Shown: positions 1 to 23,409 of the stretch, in pieces
How positions within the stretch are numbered: position 1 is the stretch's first letter
Layout: every line of letters starts with the position of its first letter
From: Eledone cirrhosa
Taxonomy: Eukaryota > Mollusca > Cephalopoda > Octopoda > Eledonidae
Direction: 5' to 3'
Assembly (NCBI GenBank): GCA_964016885.1
Contig: OZ024748.1
Location: forward strand, 30,384,312 to 30,448,311
DNA: 64,000 nt
Program-made: the position numbers and the translations under genes
The notes under the pieces: generated by a model
Database searches by the model: none
Told to the model about the DNA's origin: nothing
What the model saw: only the letters and a program-made list of their open reading frames with translations

Positions 1-372
1 TTCTCAAAAAATTCACTTAAATAACCATATATGTAAATATGCAGAAGAGTAACTGTATCAAGGTTGAAATTTATGTCATGCTAAATACAACACAACTATT
101 ATTTATTATTAAATTGTTTCATGTTTCTCGTTGGTTTAAGTATTAATTCTATGACTATATATGTCTGTATAAATGCATACATATAAATGATGTGTCTTTG
201 TCTTGTGTACAACATATCCCTGCTTGTCATAAATATTGTGCTACCAAAGGTGATTTCAGACAGGCTTAATGTCAAAATGGTTGCAAAAATGTCAAATAGA
301 AAAAAAGAAAATTCTTCATTTCATTACTTTGCATAAACACCATAAAATTTGAAAAAAATTTAATTTATCATT
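1..372. other. AT-rich DNA, no feature seen
   Basis: No coding signal or recognisable repeat apart from short A/T runs. Confidence 0.5.
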
Positions 373-387
373 ATTATACTATCAAGA

Positions 388-575
388 GGGCGGTGGATTG
401 GCAGTATCGGTAGAGGATCGGACACCATGCTTTGACGCATAGAGTTACGGCCCTTGCCATTCTGAGTTCAAATCCCACCGAGGTTAACTTTGCCTTTCAT
501 CCTTACGGGGTCGATAAAATAAAGTACAAGTAATGCACTGAGATAATTGCTGGCCTTGTACCAAAAGTAGAAACA
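388..575 (+). repeat. tRNA-derived octopus-type SINE with 15-bp target duplication
   Basis: Full-length head-to-tail copy starting GGGCGGTGGATTGGCAGT with B box GAGTTCAAATCCC and the CTTTGCCTTTCATCC body. ATTATACTATCAAGA flanks it exactly (373-387 and 576-590). Confidence 0.9.
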
Positions 576-590
576 ATTATACTATCAAGA

Positions 591-707
591 TCAATTTTGC
601 TTTTCATAGCTTTGGGGGTTGATAAAATATAGTATTAATCAAGTATTGGGTCGATTTAATCGTTGTTTTCGCTTACACAAAGTTGTTGGCTTTGTACCTA
701 AATTAGA
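591..707 (+). repeat. SINE, 3' part of an older copy
   Basis: Body and tail only (TTTGCTTTTCATAGC to ACCTAAATTAGAAA), well diverged. It lies between two younger SINEs. Confidence 0.75.
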
Positions 708-726
708 AATTATATTACCAATGTAA

Positions 727-914
727 GAGGGCGGTGGATTGGCAGTATTGGTAGAGGGTCGGACGCCGTGCTTTGATGTATAGAGTTACGGACCTTGCCA
801 TTCTGAGTTCAAATCCCGCCAAGGTTAACTTTGCCTTTCATTCTTACGGGGTTGATAAAATAAAGTACCAGTAATGCACTGGGTAATTGCTGGCCTTGTG
901 CCTAACGTCGAAAC
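727..914 (+). repeat. SINE with 19-bp target duplication
   Basis: Full copy. Flanks AATTATATTACC(A/G)ATGTAA-like at 708-726 and 915-933 match at 18 of 19 positions, and the left flank is the tail of the preceding SINE. Confidence 0.88.
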
Positions 915-937
915 AATTATATTACCAGTGTAACATT

Positions 938-1090
938 ACCTGAGACAGTGAATTGACAGAGTTGTTAAAACATCATAGAATACTTTGAGTTCAAGCTCTG
1001 CACTCTGAGTTCAAATCTCGCAATGGTCAACTTTGCCCTACATCCTTTCAGGGTTGATAAAAAAAAGTACCAGTTCCAAACTGGGGTCCA
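938..1090 (+). repeat. Diverged SINE
   Basis: GTGAATTGACAGAGTTGTTA head, GAGTTCAAATCTC B box and the GATAAAAAAAAGTACCAG body remain. Much older than its neighbours. Confidence 0.7.
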
Positions 1091-1390
1091 TTCTCACTTT
1101 TCTCTCCTCTGTAAGAAATCAGCTGTATTCAAACCAAGAGAAGAAATTAGCTTGGCCTAGTTTAAAATACACAAGAAACACTGTCATTATGGTGCTCCTA
1201 TGACACGATCAGAAGTCCAGAGTTGCATACACCATTTCCTGATGTTACCCCCAATGGCAAAAGTATAGCCCATAGTGTGCCTGCAATATGGCAGCTAACA
1301 TTTATAGCCTTAATATAATTAGTAGACAAGTGGTAACATTAATGATTTACATAAAAATATTACAGTGTGCTTTTAGTATTTTGAAGTCAT

Positions 1391-1592
1391 GAGTGGTGGA
1401 TTGGCAGAGTCGTTAGAGCATTGGACAAAATACTTTGTGGTATCTAGTTACAGACCATTACAATCTTAGTTCAAATCCCACCATGGTCAACCTTGCCTTT
1501 CACCCTTCCAAGGATTGATATATAAGGGGGGTCTATATAATTGACTTTCCCCTCCTCAACATATTGCCGGCTTTGTGCCTAATTTAAAAATT
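1391..1592 (+). repeat. SINE
   Basis: GAGTGGTGGATTGGCAGAGT head, TTCAAATCCCACC, CCTTGCCTTTCACCC, ending GGCTTTGTGCCTAATTT. The head resembles the ...GTCGTTAGAGCATTGG subtype also seen at 37541. Confidence 0.8.
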
Positions 1593-1593
1593 A

Positions 1594-1813
1594 AGGTTGG
1601 TGGATTAGCAGTATTGGTAGAGTTTCGGACAGATTGCTTTACAATATTTAGTCATGACTTTCTACATTCTGAGTTTAAATCTCACTGAGGTCAACTTTGA
1701 TTTCATCCTTCAGGGATCAATAAAATAAAGTACTAGTCAGGTATTGGAGTCGATATAATAAACTTTACCTTCTTCCCTATTTCTAGCCTTGTGGTAATAT
1801 CAGAATTATATTT
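1594..1813 (+). repeat. SINE, directly behind the previous one
   Basis: GGTTGGTGGATTAGCAGTAT head, AAATCTCACTGAGGTCAAC, GATAATATAAACTTTACC body; the tail is weak. Confidence 0.75.
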
Positions 1814-1814
1814 T

Positions 1815-2000
1815 GAGGGCATGTGGACTAGTGTTGGGTTCATGGTTGTCAAGTCGTTAGTTTAATTCCCTGACTGGGTAGCACGTTGTGTCCCGAGCAA
1901 GACATTTTATTTCATGTTGCTCTTGTTCACTCAGCTGAGGGGTGTGTATGTGCCAGTAGCTGCAACTGGGGTTTAACCCTGAGACAAACTGCCATCCTGA
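1815..2000 (+). repeat. Second tRNA-like SINE family, partial
   Basis: Shares GGGCATGTGGACTAG / TTTATTTCATGTTGCTCTTG with the copies at 27438 and 37750 (AAGGCACATGGTTTAGTGGTT type). The tRNA-like head has a degraded B box (TTTAATTCCC). Confidence 0.55.
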
Positions 2001-2280
2001 CCATGTGGAAATTGTTTACCTATGACAACACTGGTGCCAAGCTGTATCAGACTTTGCCTTTCTCTAGGACAACATCAGCGACATGGAGAGGAGAGACTGT
2101 CGTGCATGGGCAACTGCTAGTCTCCCACAAAAATACTTTACGCAGGCTTGCACCTTGGAGAACTTTACAGGTACAAACCATGGTTTTATTATTACAAGTG
2201 TGATTGTAAATTTTTATTTTAAAGATAGTTTATAGGTTTGATTAGAACTTTTTAGGTGCCCCGTAAATTATACATTTTCT

Positions 2281-3110
2281 GTGGTTCTTTCACCAGAACG
2301 TCAGAACGCTGAACGGGAATATAAACTGCATAAATCAGATGCCAACAGAAAAAAGCAGAATAAATCTTCCAACCATCTCAAGCAAGTGACAAAGAAGGCA
2401 GTGCTTGAATTTGAACAGTGCATAGCAACCAATCCTGACAGTAAGGTGTTCGGTACTGAAATATGCAGATGACATCAAGCTGTACCTTGAAATCAAAAGG
2501 ACTGATCCTGAAATCTACAACTCTTTCCTACAATCAGACCTGGACACAATGCAGCAATGGATCACAGACTGGCAACTGAAGCTGGCTGTGGACAAGTGTA
2601 TCACCATGCATTTTGAGCATTACTGTCAGCAGCGATTTGCGTTGGACAAAGCATGTCTCTTAAGATTGTCAAGCAGGCCGAGGGTGTCTAGGCATCACTC
2701 AGCAAGACCTTTGTTAGCCGCTCTCCAGCCATCTATTTAAAGCTGTATACAGCTATGGTACGACCACCCTCGGAATTCGCATTATCAGTCTGGAACCCCT
2801 ATCTTGCTCAGAACATTGACCTCCTGGAAACTGTTCAGAGACGTGCAACCAAGCGCATACCCTCCATTAGACACCTACCATACTCTGAACGTCTGGCAAT
2901 GGACTTGGTAAACACCCACAAAGTTATTAACCATCTTGCCAACAACAATCCTGAGCACCTTTTTGATCTCCATGTGTCTAACACACGTGGACATGTCTAC
3001 AAAATCAGAAAACAGCACAGCTCCCATGACTTTCGTAAACATTTTTTCACGTTCAGAGTTGCTGAAGCATGGAACTAGCTGCCGAGACACTGCATCCTTA
3101 AAAACCCTCA
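2281..3110 (+). pseudogene. CR1/L2-like LINE, end of ORF2 (RT and C-terminal region), broken
   Basis: Frame-shifted pieces read RNAEREYKLH-type linker (2281-2472), the RT motif YADDIKLY near 2462 with DLDTMQQWITDWQLKL, and the C-terminal block FALSVWNPYLAQNIDLLETVQRRATK (quoted in part: NIDLLETVQRRATKRIP, 2755-3078). That block is typical of CR1/L2-group elements. Several frameshifts and a truncated 5' end make it a dead copy. Confidence 0.75.
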
Positions 3111-3224
3111 TGACGTTTGTACATTAACCTATGTACTATACATACACTTTTTGATGAGTTGTAGTACACCTGAGCACTGTACACAATATTTCATTATTAT
3201 TTAAATCTGTAATTTGTTTTATAT

Positions 3225-3530
3225 CCAGCCCCTAGTAGTCATGTATGTGTCAAGACAAAAGCACCCAGTCCACACTAATGTGGTTGTGTAGGAGTCATGA
3301 CAAAAAGCACCCAGTCCACACTGTGAAGTGGTCATGTTGGCTACATGACAAAAGGTACCCAGTCTATGCTGTAAAGTGGTTGTGTAGGTCTCACAAAAAG
3401 CACCCAGCACACACTGTAAATGTGGTTGGCATTAGGAAGGGTCCTCCAACCTGATCTCTCACAAAGGGACAGCCCATCCTACCCATGCTAGCATGGAAAA
3501 TGGACATTAAACTATGATGACCATCATCAT
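3225..3530 (-). repeat. (ATC)n-linked interspersed repeat with about 50-bp internal units
   Basis: Reads on the minus strand from (ATC)n and CCATTTTCCATGCTAGCATG to several repeats of ACTGGGTGCTTTTTGTCATG-like units. The same family occurs at 12030, 15735, 19484, 20030, 31525, 37095, 42470, 45590, 59010 and 60470. A stub with (ATG)n is at 3610-3671. Confidence 0.75.
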
Positions 3531-3689
3531 CACATATTCCACTCAACCCTTGGCTTTTGAAAATAATAGATCAACATTTTAGTTTTGGGAGTATGTATTA
3601 TCATGTATAAGGATAACCCATGCTAGCGTGGAAGATGGATGTTAAATGATGATGATGATGATGATGATGATACGTATAAAATGAATCAG

Positions 3690-3940
3690 AAGTAGTTTGC
3701 AGGAGAGAAGACTATTGGTATGGACTTATGATGCACATGGGTGATGATCACTGGCTGAAGAAGTGTCAAGTAATCCCAGTCGAGGAAAACCTAGATGGAA
3801 GTGTTGAGAACTGATTTCAGATTACTAAAGCTCACAGATGAGATGACAAAGAAACGTGACAAGTGGAGAGATGCTGTACTGAGAAGGAGCTGTCCAATGT
3901 CTCAGCTAAATTGAACACCTTACTACATTCCCACATGTTT
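3690..3940 (+). pseudogene. LINE (RTE-like) C-terminal fragment
   Basis: Broken frames give HMGDDHWLKKCQVIPVE and LTDEMTKKRDKWRDAVLRR then CPMSQLN and a stop, the usual end of the RTE-type ORF seen in other copies here. Confidence 0.6.
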
Positions 3941-4291
3941 AGCTAACACATACTGTAAAAAAATGTTGAGGAGGATTATGATACATGTAGGCCATTGAGG
4001 TGTTCTCTATAGGCCTCACGTGTTTTCAAAGATTTATGTTTGATTTAATATATACATGGGACATTGAGGTGTTCTCTGCAGACTTCAAACTGTCTCAAAT
4101 GTTTTTATGTTAGATATAATATAATATACATGTGGGTCATGGGCAAAACTAAAAAAAAAAGTCAAAAGGGGTCAATGGTCAGAAATAAATGCTATTCTAA
4201 TGGATCTGCCAAACTATTTTGTGTCAAAAACTATTTGAGCAAACAGTGTGGACCATTTCTTATCACTTATATAGTTATGTTATACTGTATT

Positions 4292-4362
4292 ATTTTACCT
4301 TACGGGGTCAATAAAATAAAGTACACTGGGATAATTGCTGGCCTTGTGCCAAAAGTAGAAAC
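4292..4362 (+). repeat. SINE 3' fragment
   Basis: Only CCTTACGGGGTCAATAAAAT to GCCAAAAGTAGAAAC; its tail is the target of the next SINE. Confidence 0.75.
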
Positions 4363-4381
4363 AATTATTTTACCAGAAATA

Positions 4382-4568
4382 GGGTGGTGGATTGGTAGTA
4401 TCGGTAGAGGGTCTGACACCATGCTTTGCAGCATAGAGTTACGGCCCTTTATGATCTGAGTTCAAATCTCACCGAGGTTAACTTTGCCTTTCATCCTTAT
4501 GGGGTCGATAAAATAAAGCACCAGTAATACGCTGGGATAATTGCTGGCCTTGTGCCAAAAGTAGAAAC
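4382..4568 (+). repeat. SINE with 19-bp target duplication
   Basis: Complete copy, flanked by identical AATTATTTTACCAGAAATA at 4363-4381 and 4569-4587. It is inserted into the tail of an earlier SINE. Confidence 0.85.
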
Positions 4569-4739
4569 AATTATTTTACCAGAAATATTTTGTTGGTTGA
4601 AAAGTAAGGTGACAGTTTGCTGTGTTCCAAACAGGTTGATATAAAGTCTATTTTGGTTTGTCTAGAAAGTTTGGCTGGTAATTGCAGCAAAGGTGAGTAA
4701 AATGGACTTTAGTTAACACATAGGACAAACAAGAAACTT

Positions 4740-5250
4740 TTGGTGAGGGTGTGAAGCGAAACATAATGGATAGTATAGCGGTAAAGAAGTTCAAATATCT
4801 CTGAGCTGTGTTCATGAGTGATGGAAGGCAGGAAGCTGAATTAAGTGCAAGAATTGCAAAAACTGATGCAGTAATGCGCCAGCTTCAGCATTTGGTAATC
4901 AGATGAAGGGAGGTAGGTGTAAAAGCGAAAGTTGCTATCTTCAATTCGGTATTCATGCCAACCCATACCTATGGTCATGAATCTTGGGTAATGCCCGAAA
5001 GAATACGATTGCAAATACAAGTGGCCGAAATGGGGTTCCTCTGAAGGGTCTCTGGAGTAACGTTACTCGATAGAGTGCATAGCTCGGAGATAAGAGAGTC
5101 ACTCCTGAAAGAGCTGCTACTTCTCTGAATTGAGAGATCACTATGGGCATGGGGTTAGAATGTCTCAGGAAAGAATCACTGGTTGCTTCTGACAGGACCC
5201 GCTGGAAGGAGCGTTTGAGGAATCTGTCCCCACGACCCACTAAGGAATAA
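4740..5250 (+). pseudogene. LINE RT C-terminal fragment
   Basis: Reads DSIAVKKFKYL, ELSARIAKTDAVMRQLQHL, VAIFNSVFMPTHTYGHESWV then LLDRVHSSEIRESLLKELLL with stops: the post-RT region of a non-LTR element. A sister piece is at 6500-6800. Clade not certain. Confidence 0.65.
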
Positions 5251-5274
5251 GTGGGCAAAGAAAAATAAGAAATG

Positions 5275-5935
5275 AGGCAGTTGCAGTGTCATTGGGATAT
5301 TTGCAGTGGCAGTGAAACAGTTGCAAAATTTGTGAGACAGTTGCAGTAATAATGCGACAGTTGCAGTGTTAGCGAGAAATATGTTGTGTCAAATTGACAG
5401 TTCTAGTATTAGTAAAACATTTGCAGTGTCATTCAGATATTTGCAGTGTTATTGAAATATTTGCAGTGTCAGTGATATATTTGCAGTGTCAGCGAGATAA
5501 TTATTGTATCATTGAGACATTTGCAGTGTCAGCAAGACTGTTGCTGTATTAGTGAGACAGTTGAAGTGCCATTCATTGAGACAGTGTGAGTGTCAATGAG
5601 ACATTTGCAATGACAGTGAGACTGTTGCAGAGTCAAGGATATATTTGCAGTGTTATACATGTATATGAAGTTTTAGCAAGAAAGTTGCCATTTCATTGAG
5701 TTGCACTGTCATTGACATATTCATCATGTCAGTGAGACAGTTGTAGTGTCATTCAGGTATTTGCAGTTTCAGTGATGTATTTACAGTACTCATGAGATAT
5801 TTACAGTGCCCATGAGATATTTACAGTGTTAGTGAGATATTTACAGTATTAGTGAGATATTTGCAGTGTTAGTGAGATATTTACAGTGTTAGTGAGATAT
5901 TTGCAGTGTCATTGGTATATATTTGGTATCGGCCA
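5275..5935 (+). repeat. Degenerate satellite, 20-bp unit
   Basis: Roughly 30 head-to-tail copies of ATTTGCAGTGTTAGTGAGAT/CAG. The right end (5780-5920) is nearly regular, the left more diverged. No unique spacers, so it is not a CRISPR-like array. Confidence 0.85.
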
Positions 5936-6499
5936 TGATATATGTCTCTATGGTAATGATCTGGAATCTATTAAACCTAGATTACATTGACTTCATAGGA
6001 GAAATCAACTAAAATAAAAAAAAACAATACAAAACATTCACACAATATGTCTCAAAAGCAATGACTGAACATCTCTAGAAAAGAAGTTTGTAGATAACTA
6101 TTGGATAACAATGAGCAGTATAACAGTCAGCTCACATGTCGCTCACTATCTTTCCAACCCACAAGAGGGCCTGCTATGTGACCTTGCTTGATTTTACCTT
6201 ATAAAAAGTAGCAACAATTATATATCAGGTTAGCGAAATTTTCAGAAGAAATTGGATTGGACCTTGAACACATAAAGTAACATTCTAGTTACCAATTGAA
6301 GATGTTTGCTCTCTTCTTGACCGTTTGGTGTCTCAGGATATGCAAACTTTGTGCATCTATCCCATGCCTCTCAGCACTGGCTGCAGGCCCATCATCAGTT
6401 TTTTTGGTACTAGATGGAAACTGCAATACATTTTTCAAACAGACATGAAACCCAACATGAAGCAGGATATGGTATGATCGCTTTTATTTAATCTAACCC

Positions 6500-6800
6500 T
6501 ACTGCAGCTTTTGCCTATGGTTATGACTCTCGAGTAATGACTAAAAAAATACAAGCAGCCAAAATTTGGTTCCTCAACATTGCTTGATAGTGTGCAGCTT
6601 GGAGATCAGGGAGTCACTCCAGGTAGAGCTGCTACTTCTCTGAATTGAGAAATTCAGCTCCAATACCTCAGACATGTGGTTAGAATATCTAAGGAAAATG
6701 TCACTGGATAGATTTTAGGAGCAAAGTCAACCGGCAAGAAACTCAGAGTTAAACCACGAGCAAGATGGTTGGATAACATTCATGACATGAGCTCAGTTGT
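6500..6800 (+). pseudogene. LINE RT C-terminal fragment (second copy)
   Basis: Carries LQYLRHVVRISKENVTG and KLRVKPRARWLDNIHDM, the tail following the part seen at 4740-5250; frames are broken. 5936-6499 shows nothing else recognisable. Confidence 0.6.
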
Positions 6801-6837
6801 TCTCATTTGGGGATCCAACTGGAGCATTTGGAGATGG

Positions 6838-6965
6838 TCTTTCGTTCTTCCGGGGGTCAATAAAATAAAGTACTAGTAACTCACTGTCAACTTAATCAAC
6901 TTTCCCGTCCCCCAAATTGTTGACCTTGTGCCTAAATCAGAAACCATTATTATTACTATTATTCA
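6838..6965 (+). repeat. SINE 3' half
   Basis: GGGGGTCAATAAAATAAAGT to GCCTAAATCAGAAACCATTA followed by (ATT)n. Confidence 0.8.
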
Positions 6966-7294
6966 CTTGGTCGAGAGCAACAGAAGAAGGAATAGTTGCT
7001 TCATTAAATGGCACTATAACTATTCTAATGTGTGAGAACATTATTAACCATTTCGACTGTAGGCGGCCACCCTACTAAATACAAATATGATAATGTCGTA
7101 GTTTAAGTTCTTGAAATACAAAAACAGGTGGAAACTCAGAATTTTAAAACCTATACTAGACCACCCTTGAGCCGTTGGGTCACGTTCCCTTCAAAATATT
7201 TTTTTAAAATCATGTTCACTTAAAAATAATTTTTGAATATTTAAAATATATACAGACATGTATATAATGTGAAATGAAACTGGGGAAGGCCCAT

Positions 7295-7440
7295 ATATAT
7301 ACGTGTGTATGTATATATATAAATGTGTGTGTATATATATATATAAATGTGTGTGTGTATATATATCTATGTGTGTGTGTATATATATATGTGGGATCTA
7401 TATACACTGGTCATAGACACACACATATATATATATACAC
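7295..7440. repeat. TA/TG/CA microsatellite
   Basis: Alternating (TATA)n and (GTGTGT)n blocks around a unique GATCTATATACACTGGTCAT stretch that recurs at 17396-17416. Confidence 0.85.
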
Positions 7441-7935
7441 AACACCACCAGCTCTCTTCCATTTTCCATCTGTCTCCTCTCCCTATCTTTCAATCTACTC
7501 TGTCACAACCACTATCTCTTCGTCTCTATCTTTCTCTCTCTTTATTTATGAAGGTACCAGGAAAAAACCCATATCTCGGGAACCCGTGGTCCGATTTAAG
7601 CGAAACTTGTTTTATTCCATTTGTATTCCCATTTCAGGGGCAACTTCCTTTCAAAGTATTTTCCCATTATGTGCTCTTTTTGGCTGTATTACATTACAGA
7701 CAAGCTAGCAAGCAAGCAATTACAGACTTTGAGTAATATATAGATTAATATATAAAATAAAATATACATCACTCAACTCCAGTATTATATTGCAGTATTA
7801 TATGCCCCCAATAATTATATATTTTTCTCCTCAAACTACCAAAACACACATCTATTTGTATATGCGCTACAATTTATGTACGTTATGTTAATCACATATC
7901 GAAGATTTTAAGTCTTGGTTGATATTTAATAATTG

Positions 7936-8114
7936 TTTCTACTCTTGGCCAGCAATTACTCAGTGCATTACTGGTACTTTATTTTATCGACCCCGTAAGG
8001 ATGAAAGGCAAAGTTAACCTCGGCAGGATTTGAACTCAGATCAGAAAGGGGCGTAACTCTGTGCTACAAAGCATATTGTCCGACCCTCTACCGATACTGC
8101 CAAACCACCACCCT
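7936..8114 (-). repeat. SINE (inner of two at one target)
   Basis: Full copy in reverse orientation, bounded by CTTGGTTGATATTTAATAATT on both sides (7914-7934, 8113-8133). Confidence 0.88.
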
Positions 8115-8133
8115 TGGTTGATATTTAATAATT

Positions 8134-8262
8134 GTTTCTACATTAGGCACAAGGCCAGCAATTACTCAGTGCATTACTGGTACTTTATTTTATCGACCCC
8201 GTAAGGATGAAAGGCAAAGTCAACCTCGGCGGGATTTGAACTCAGATCGAAAAGGGACGTAA
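8134..8262 (-). repeat. SINE, head-truncated (second at the same target)
   Basis: Tail-to-B-box part in reverse orientation, bounded by GGTTGATATTTAATA at 8116-8130 and 8264-8278. Confidence 0.85.
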
Positions 8263-8279
8263 CTGGTTGATATTTAATA

Positions 8280-9635
8280 ATAACAGCTAAACTAATCCCT
8301 TACAACTAAATTGCCCCCCCCCCACACACACACACACACATATATATATTATAGTTGTGAAGTTAGATCAGTGATTGAAGGTCTCGGATTGTGATGTTTA
8401 AGGGCATTTATTCAGAGTGGTGTAGCTTCACGACAATAATAATATATAATGGTATAATTTAGGAAAAGTTTCTGCTTGTATTTTACGAACATTAACTACG
8501 GCACTGTCTAGGAATACTTTAAAACCTACCGCCTCAGGTAGGCTGATACAAAAAATGGTTTAAAGTTTTATATTTTCTCTTTCTTTCTGTTTGTCTATAT
8601 ATACGTCTCTCTTTCTTTTTCTGTCTCTGTCACTCTCACTATGTCCTTCTCTATCTATCACTCGGTTACTGTGTCTCATCAACAAAATATTTGAATACAG
8701 TTATCTCCACCTTCCGTTCTCCACGAGATGTCGCTACTGAATGGGGAGAGGGATGTACAAGCAGCAGCCCCATCAATGTAAAGGGAGATAATCACAAGTT
8801 GAAAGTAACGAAAAAAACAAAAACTATCAAAACTATGAAGTTCTTCGACTGAGCAACATGGATAATTCGTGTTTAAGCTGGCGATAGTGAGTGTTGCCTT
8901 ACCTGTGTGTATATATATATATACATACACCATACTATATGGCTTGAAATCACCAGATCGAAATATTTACCGAACCTTCCGTAATCAATGTCAGAAATCT
9001 AAGACCGGAAAAATGAAGTAAGAATATGTAAAAAAAACTACAAAAAGCATAAAAAGATTAAAAAAAGGTAGAATCAAAAACACACAAACAGCATTCTCAA
9101 TCTTGATGCCTTTTTTTTACATTTACCCGTTTCTCTCTCTGTCCATCTCTTGGAATATCTTTCGTGAAAAACTTGCGAGGAATAATTATGCGACCAAATG
9201 TTCTAATTACTAAAAGACTGGTGTGAAGAATACGAAGGAGACTTACTTGCCATTTTCTTTTAGTTTGGTTAAACTCTTGTTTTTGTTTGTTTGTTTGTGT
9301 TTATATATACCATATATATATATATATATATATATGGGTGAAGGTAGTTATATATATTTAGTTTTAACTTTATTTGAATTTTAGATAAGATAAACGAAGT
9401 GAAGAGTAACGAAAAAAAAAAAGAAAACTTTTAAAGACTTGATAGACAAACATTCTTCGAGTTTAAGTACTTGTATCATCTCTAAGATATATATTTTAAA
9501 GTTCTTATCTCTCGTCTTTTGGAAGATGCGTGAAAAGTAATTTTTTCTCTCTTCCCCTTTCCGTTTTTGTTAGAAAACAAGCAGGCTGGCATCCCTGCCA
9601 TCTCTACTCAAATATATTTATAAGTGGTGTGTGTG
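8280..9635. other. Upstream flank and 5' UTR region of the BTBD2-like gene
   Basis: Holds CA/TA microsatellites (8318-8350, 8911-8925, 9309-9335) and pyrimidine-rich stretches, but no coding exon I can support. The region just before the ATG probably includes the 5' UTR; no clear promoter motif was found. Confidence 0.4.
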
Positions 9636-21328
<11,693 letters not shown>

Positions 21329-21394
21329 TCCTTCCCTCTCCCCGACCCCACTTACATTTATTTCCCTTTTCCTATCTCCTCCTCCACTTGTATT

Positions 21395-21562
21395 TCTTAA
21401 CATTCTGTACCATATGAAATCACATTAGTAAGACATTTTTGAAAATTACAAAACAAGCACTATGACTGTATCACATGAAAACATTTTAATTAACAAACCT
21501 ATTTTTAGATATTTTCTGCTAAATAATTACAAGATGTTAAGAATTAACATCAGAAGATTGTT
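21395..21562 (+). repeat. Unnamed interspersed repeat (TTAACATCCTGTACC family)
   Basis: TTAACATTCTGTACCATATG, AAATCACATTAGTAAGACAT and TTTTCTGCTAAATAATTACA recur at 25081-25530 and, inverted, at 61825-62035. Confidence 0.6.
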
Positions 21563-23041
21563 CCCAAACTAACTGCCCAATTTCTTATATTTTCCAAATA
21601 TTTTTTTTTTTTTTTTAAATCAAAGTCCAGTTTAGTGCTACTGCTGTTACAATGTTCCATTTTATCATGTGAATCAGCCCATTTCCTCTTCTCATTATAA
21701 AAATATAAACTTTGAAAGAGACAGCTTTAAAAAGTATTAATGTTTTTTTTTTAAATTGAGTATGTTACTTACTCAATCTTCCAGTCAGTATTAATTTGTG
21801 ATGATGGCGACGATGATGATAAAAAACAATAAACCTCTTGCATATACTGAAGCAGCATCTTCACCTTACCCACATCTCCTAAATACTCCTCACTCCCCCA
21901 ATTTTCTATATCGTTTTGATAACATCTTAATATGACTCTCACCCTCCTCCTCCTCTATCTCCAATAACTAGGTGCAAGTTTAACAATTAGTGATTCATAT
22001 AGCATATAATAAAATATATCTATCATAGACAATCAATGCCTATACTCTGCCATGGACTCTTTCTCAGTGCCTGCATTCAGTTCGAAAAAAAAATATATAT
22101 ATACATATAAAAAACAACAAAAAAGCTAGATCAGTTTCCTTTCTCCCCACTTTCCCTTCTAAATTTAGGATTGCTTGCTTCCATTTCTTCATCCCCACCC
22201 TCCATAATTTTAAAATGGAATTTATTAATTCGCAACAGCATGTGTCTGATTGATTCTTGTTGAGATTCATGTAACCTAAGTATTAAGTTGAATTAACTCA
22301 TTGAATAGAAATATTTTCAAAGAATTTACTTGATACACACACACACATATATTATAAGCATTTTCAAGCCATTTCCTATTGTCCCTTTGATAGGCTTAAT
22401 TGTGTTCATCATGGAATCCTTTTTCAGGCAATGTTTTATGGCTGAATGCTCTTCCTGGTGCCAACTCCTTTTAGTTGCCACTTATGACCTGCAGGGAAAT
22501 AGTATCCCTATTCTAAACTGGATACACGCTGTGTGTGTGTGTATATATATATATATCAGCAAATGTTTTGAAATATGTTTTAGTATATATGTAGTAGAAA
22601 TGTTTTAGTATATATTACTAAAATACTATATATATATATAAAGGCCCATAGAACAAATTTGACATGTTTCTTACATAACCTTTTATCACCAACCTATTTA
22701 CCTATGTAGAACCAGAACTAGAAGGCAGTGCCAAATTCTTGGTTCCTCCTCTCTTTTTTTTTCTTGTTATTATTGGGCTGCTGTTTTTGCTCTGATCTTT
22801 AAAGAATACTATTTTATATTCTGCTTAAACCCATTATCTGAATTCTCTTGTGATATTGCACCATCATTCTGTCCCTGCTGGCCAGTGGAATTTGGGGTCA
22901 TAATGGTTTTTTGGCTGTATGTTTTTATGTTTCAGCTAGTTTGTATGTTTTGTGTAAGTTTCACCTGTATTGAAGTGTTTATATTTCTATCAGTAGCTAT
23001 TATGAAGGAAATGTTGGATGGGTGTTGAATCCTAAATTGAA

Positions 23042-23072
<31 letters not shown>

Positions 23073-23228
23073 CTATATATATATATATAATCATTTTCTG
23101 TGTTTGTTTTGCAAGATTCTTTATGTGAAATCATGTGTTAAAACAGATACTTTGGGAGGGTCATGTTGTCAATAAAAACATACCCACTACTTAAGTTTCA
23201 CTTCAGTTTTTATTATTTATCCAGTAAC
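21563..23228. other. 3' flank of the BTBD2-like gene
   Basis: AT-rich intergenic DNA with TA/GT and (TATC)n microsatellites (22080-22105, 22530-22555, 23050-23090). The (GATA)-type block at 23052-23090 is the clearest. No exon found. Confidence 0.4.
21828..21833 (+). terminator. Candidate polyadenylation signal of BTBD2-like gene
   Basis: AATAAA 500 bp after the stop codon, the first such hexamer in this stretch. AT-rich DNA yields such hexamers by chance, and later ones exist near 22006, so this is only a candidate. Confidence 0.3.
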
Positions 23229-23230
23229 TA

Positions 23231-23370
23231 AGGGTGGTGGATTGGTGGAATTGGTAGAGCCTCAGAAAAAATATCTTGCAATATTTCTTCCATCTTTTTA
23301 TGTTCTTGAGTTCAAATTCTGCCATGGTCAACTTTACCTTTCATCCTTTTAGGTTCAATTAAATAAAAAG
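23231..23370 (+). repeat. SINE, diverged
   Basis: AAGGGTGGTGGATTGGTGGA head, AGTTCAAATTCTGCCATGGT, CTTTCATCCTTTTAGGTTCA. Confidence 0.75.
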
Positions 23371-23409
23371 TCATTACGTATCTGCCAATTTTTATTTCAA
23401 GTAAATTGC

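Noticed and set aside
388..460. SINE heads as real tRNA genes
   Set aside because: A- and B-box-like motifs are present, but no complete cloverleaf or anticodon arm; many dispersed copies with tails.
5275..5935. Regular short repeats as a CRISPR-like array
   Set aside because: Units abut without unique spacers, in a eukaryotic genome; ordinary satellite.
9624..9635. Earlier GTG start for the BTBD2-like protein
   Set aside because: Animal nuclear genes start with ATG; the ATG at 9636 is in frame 12 bases on.
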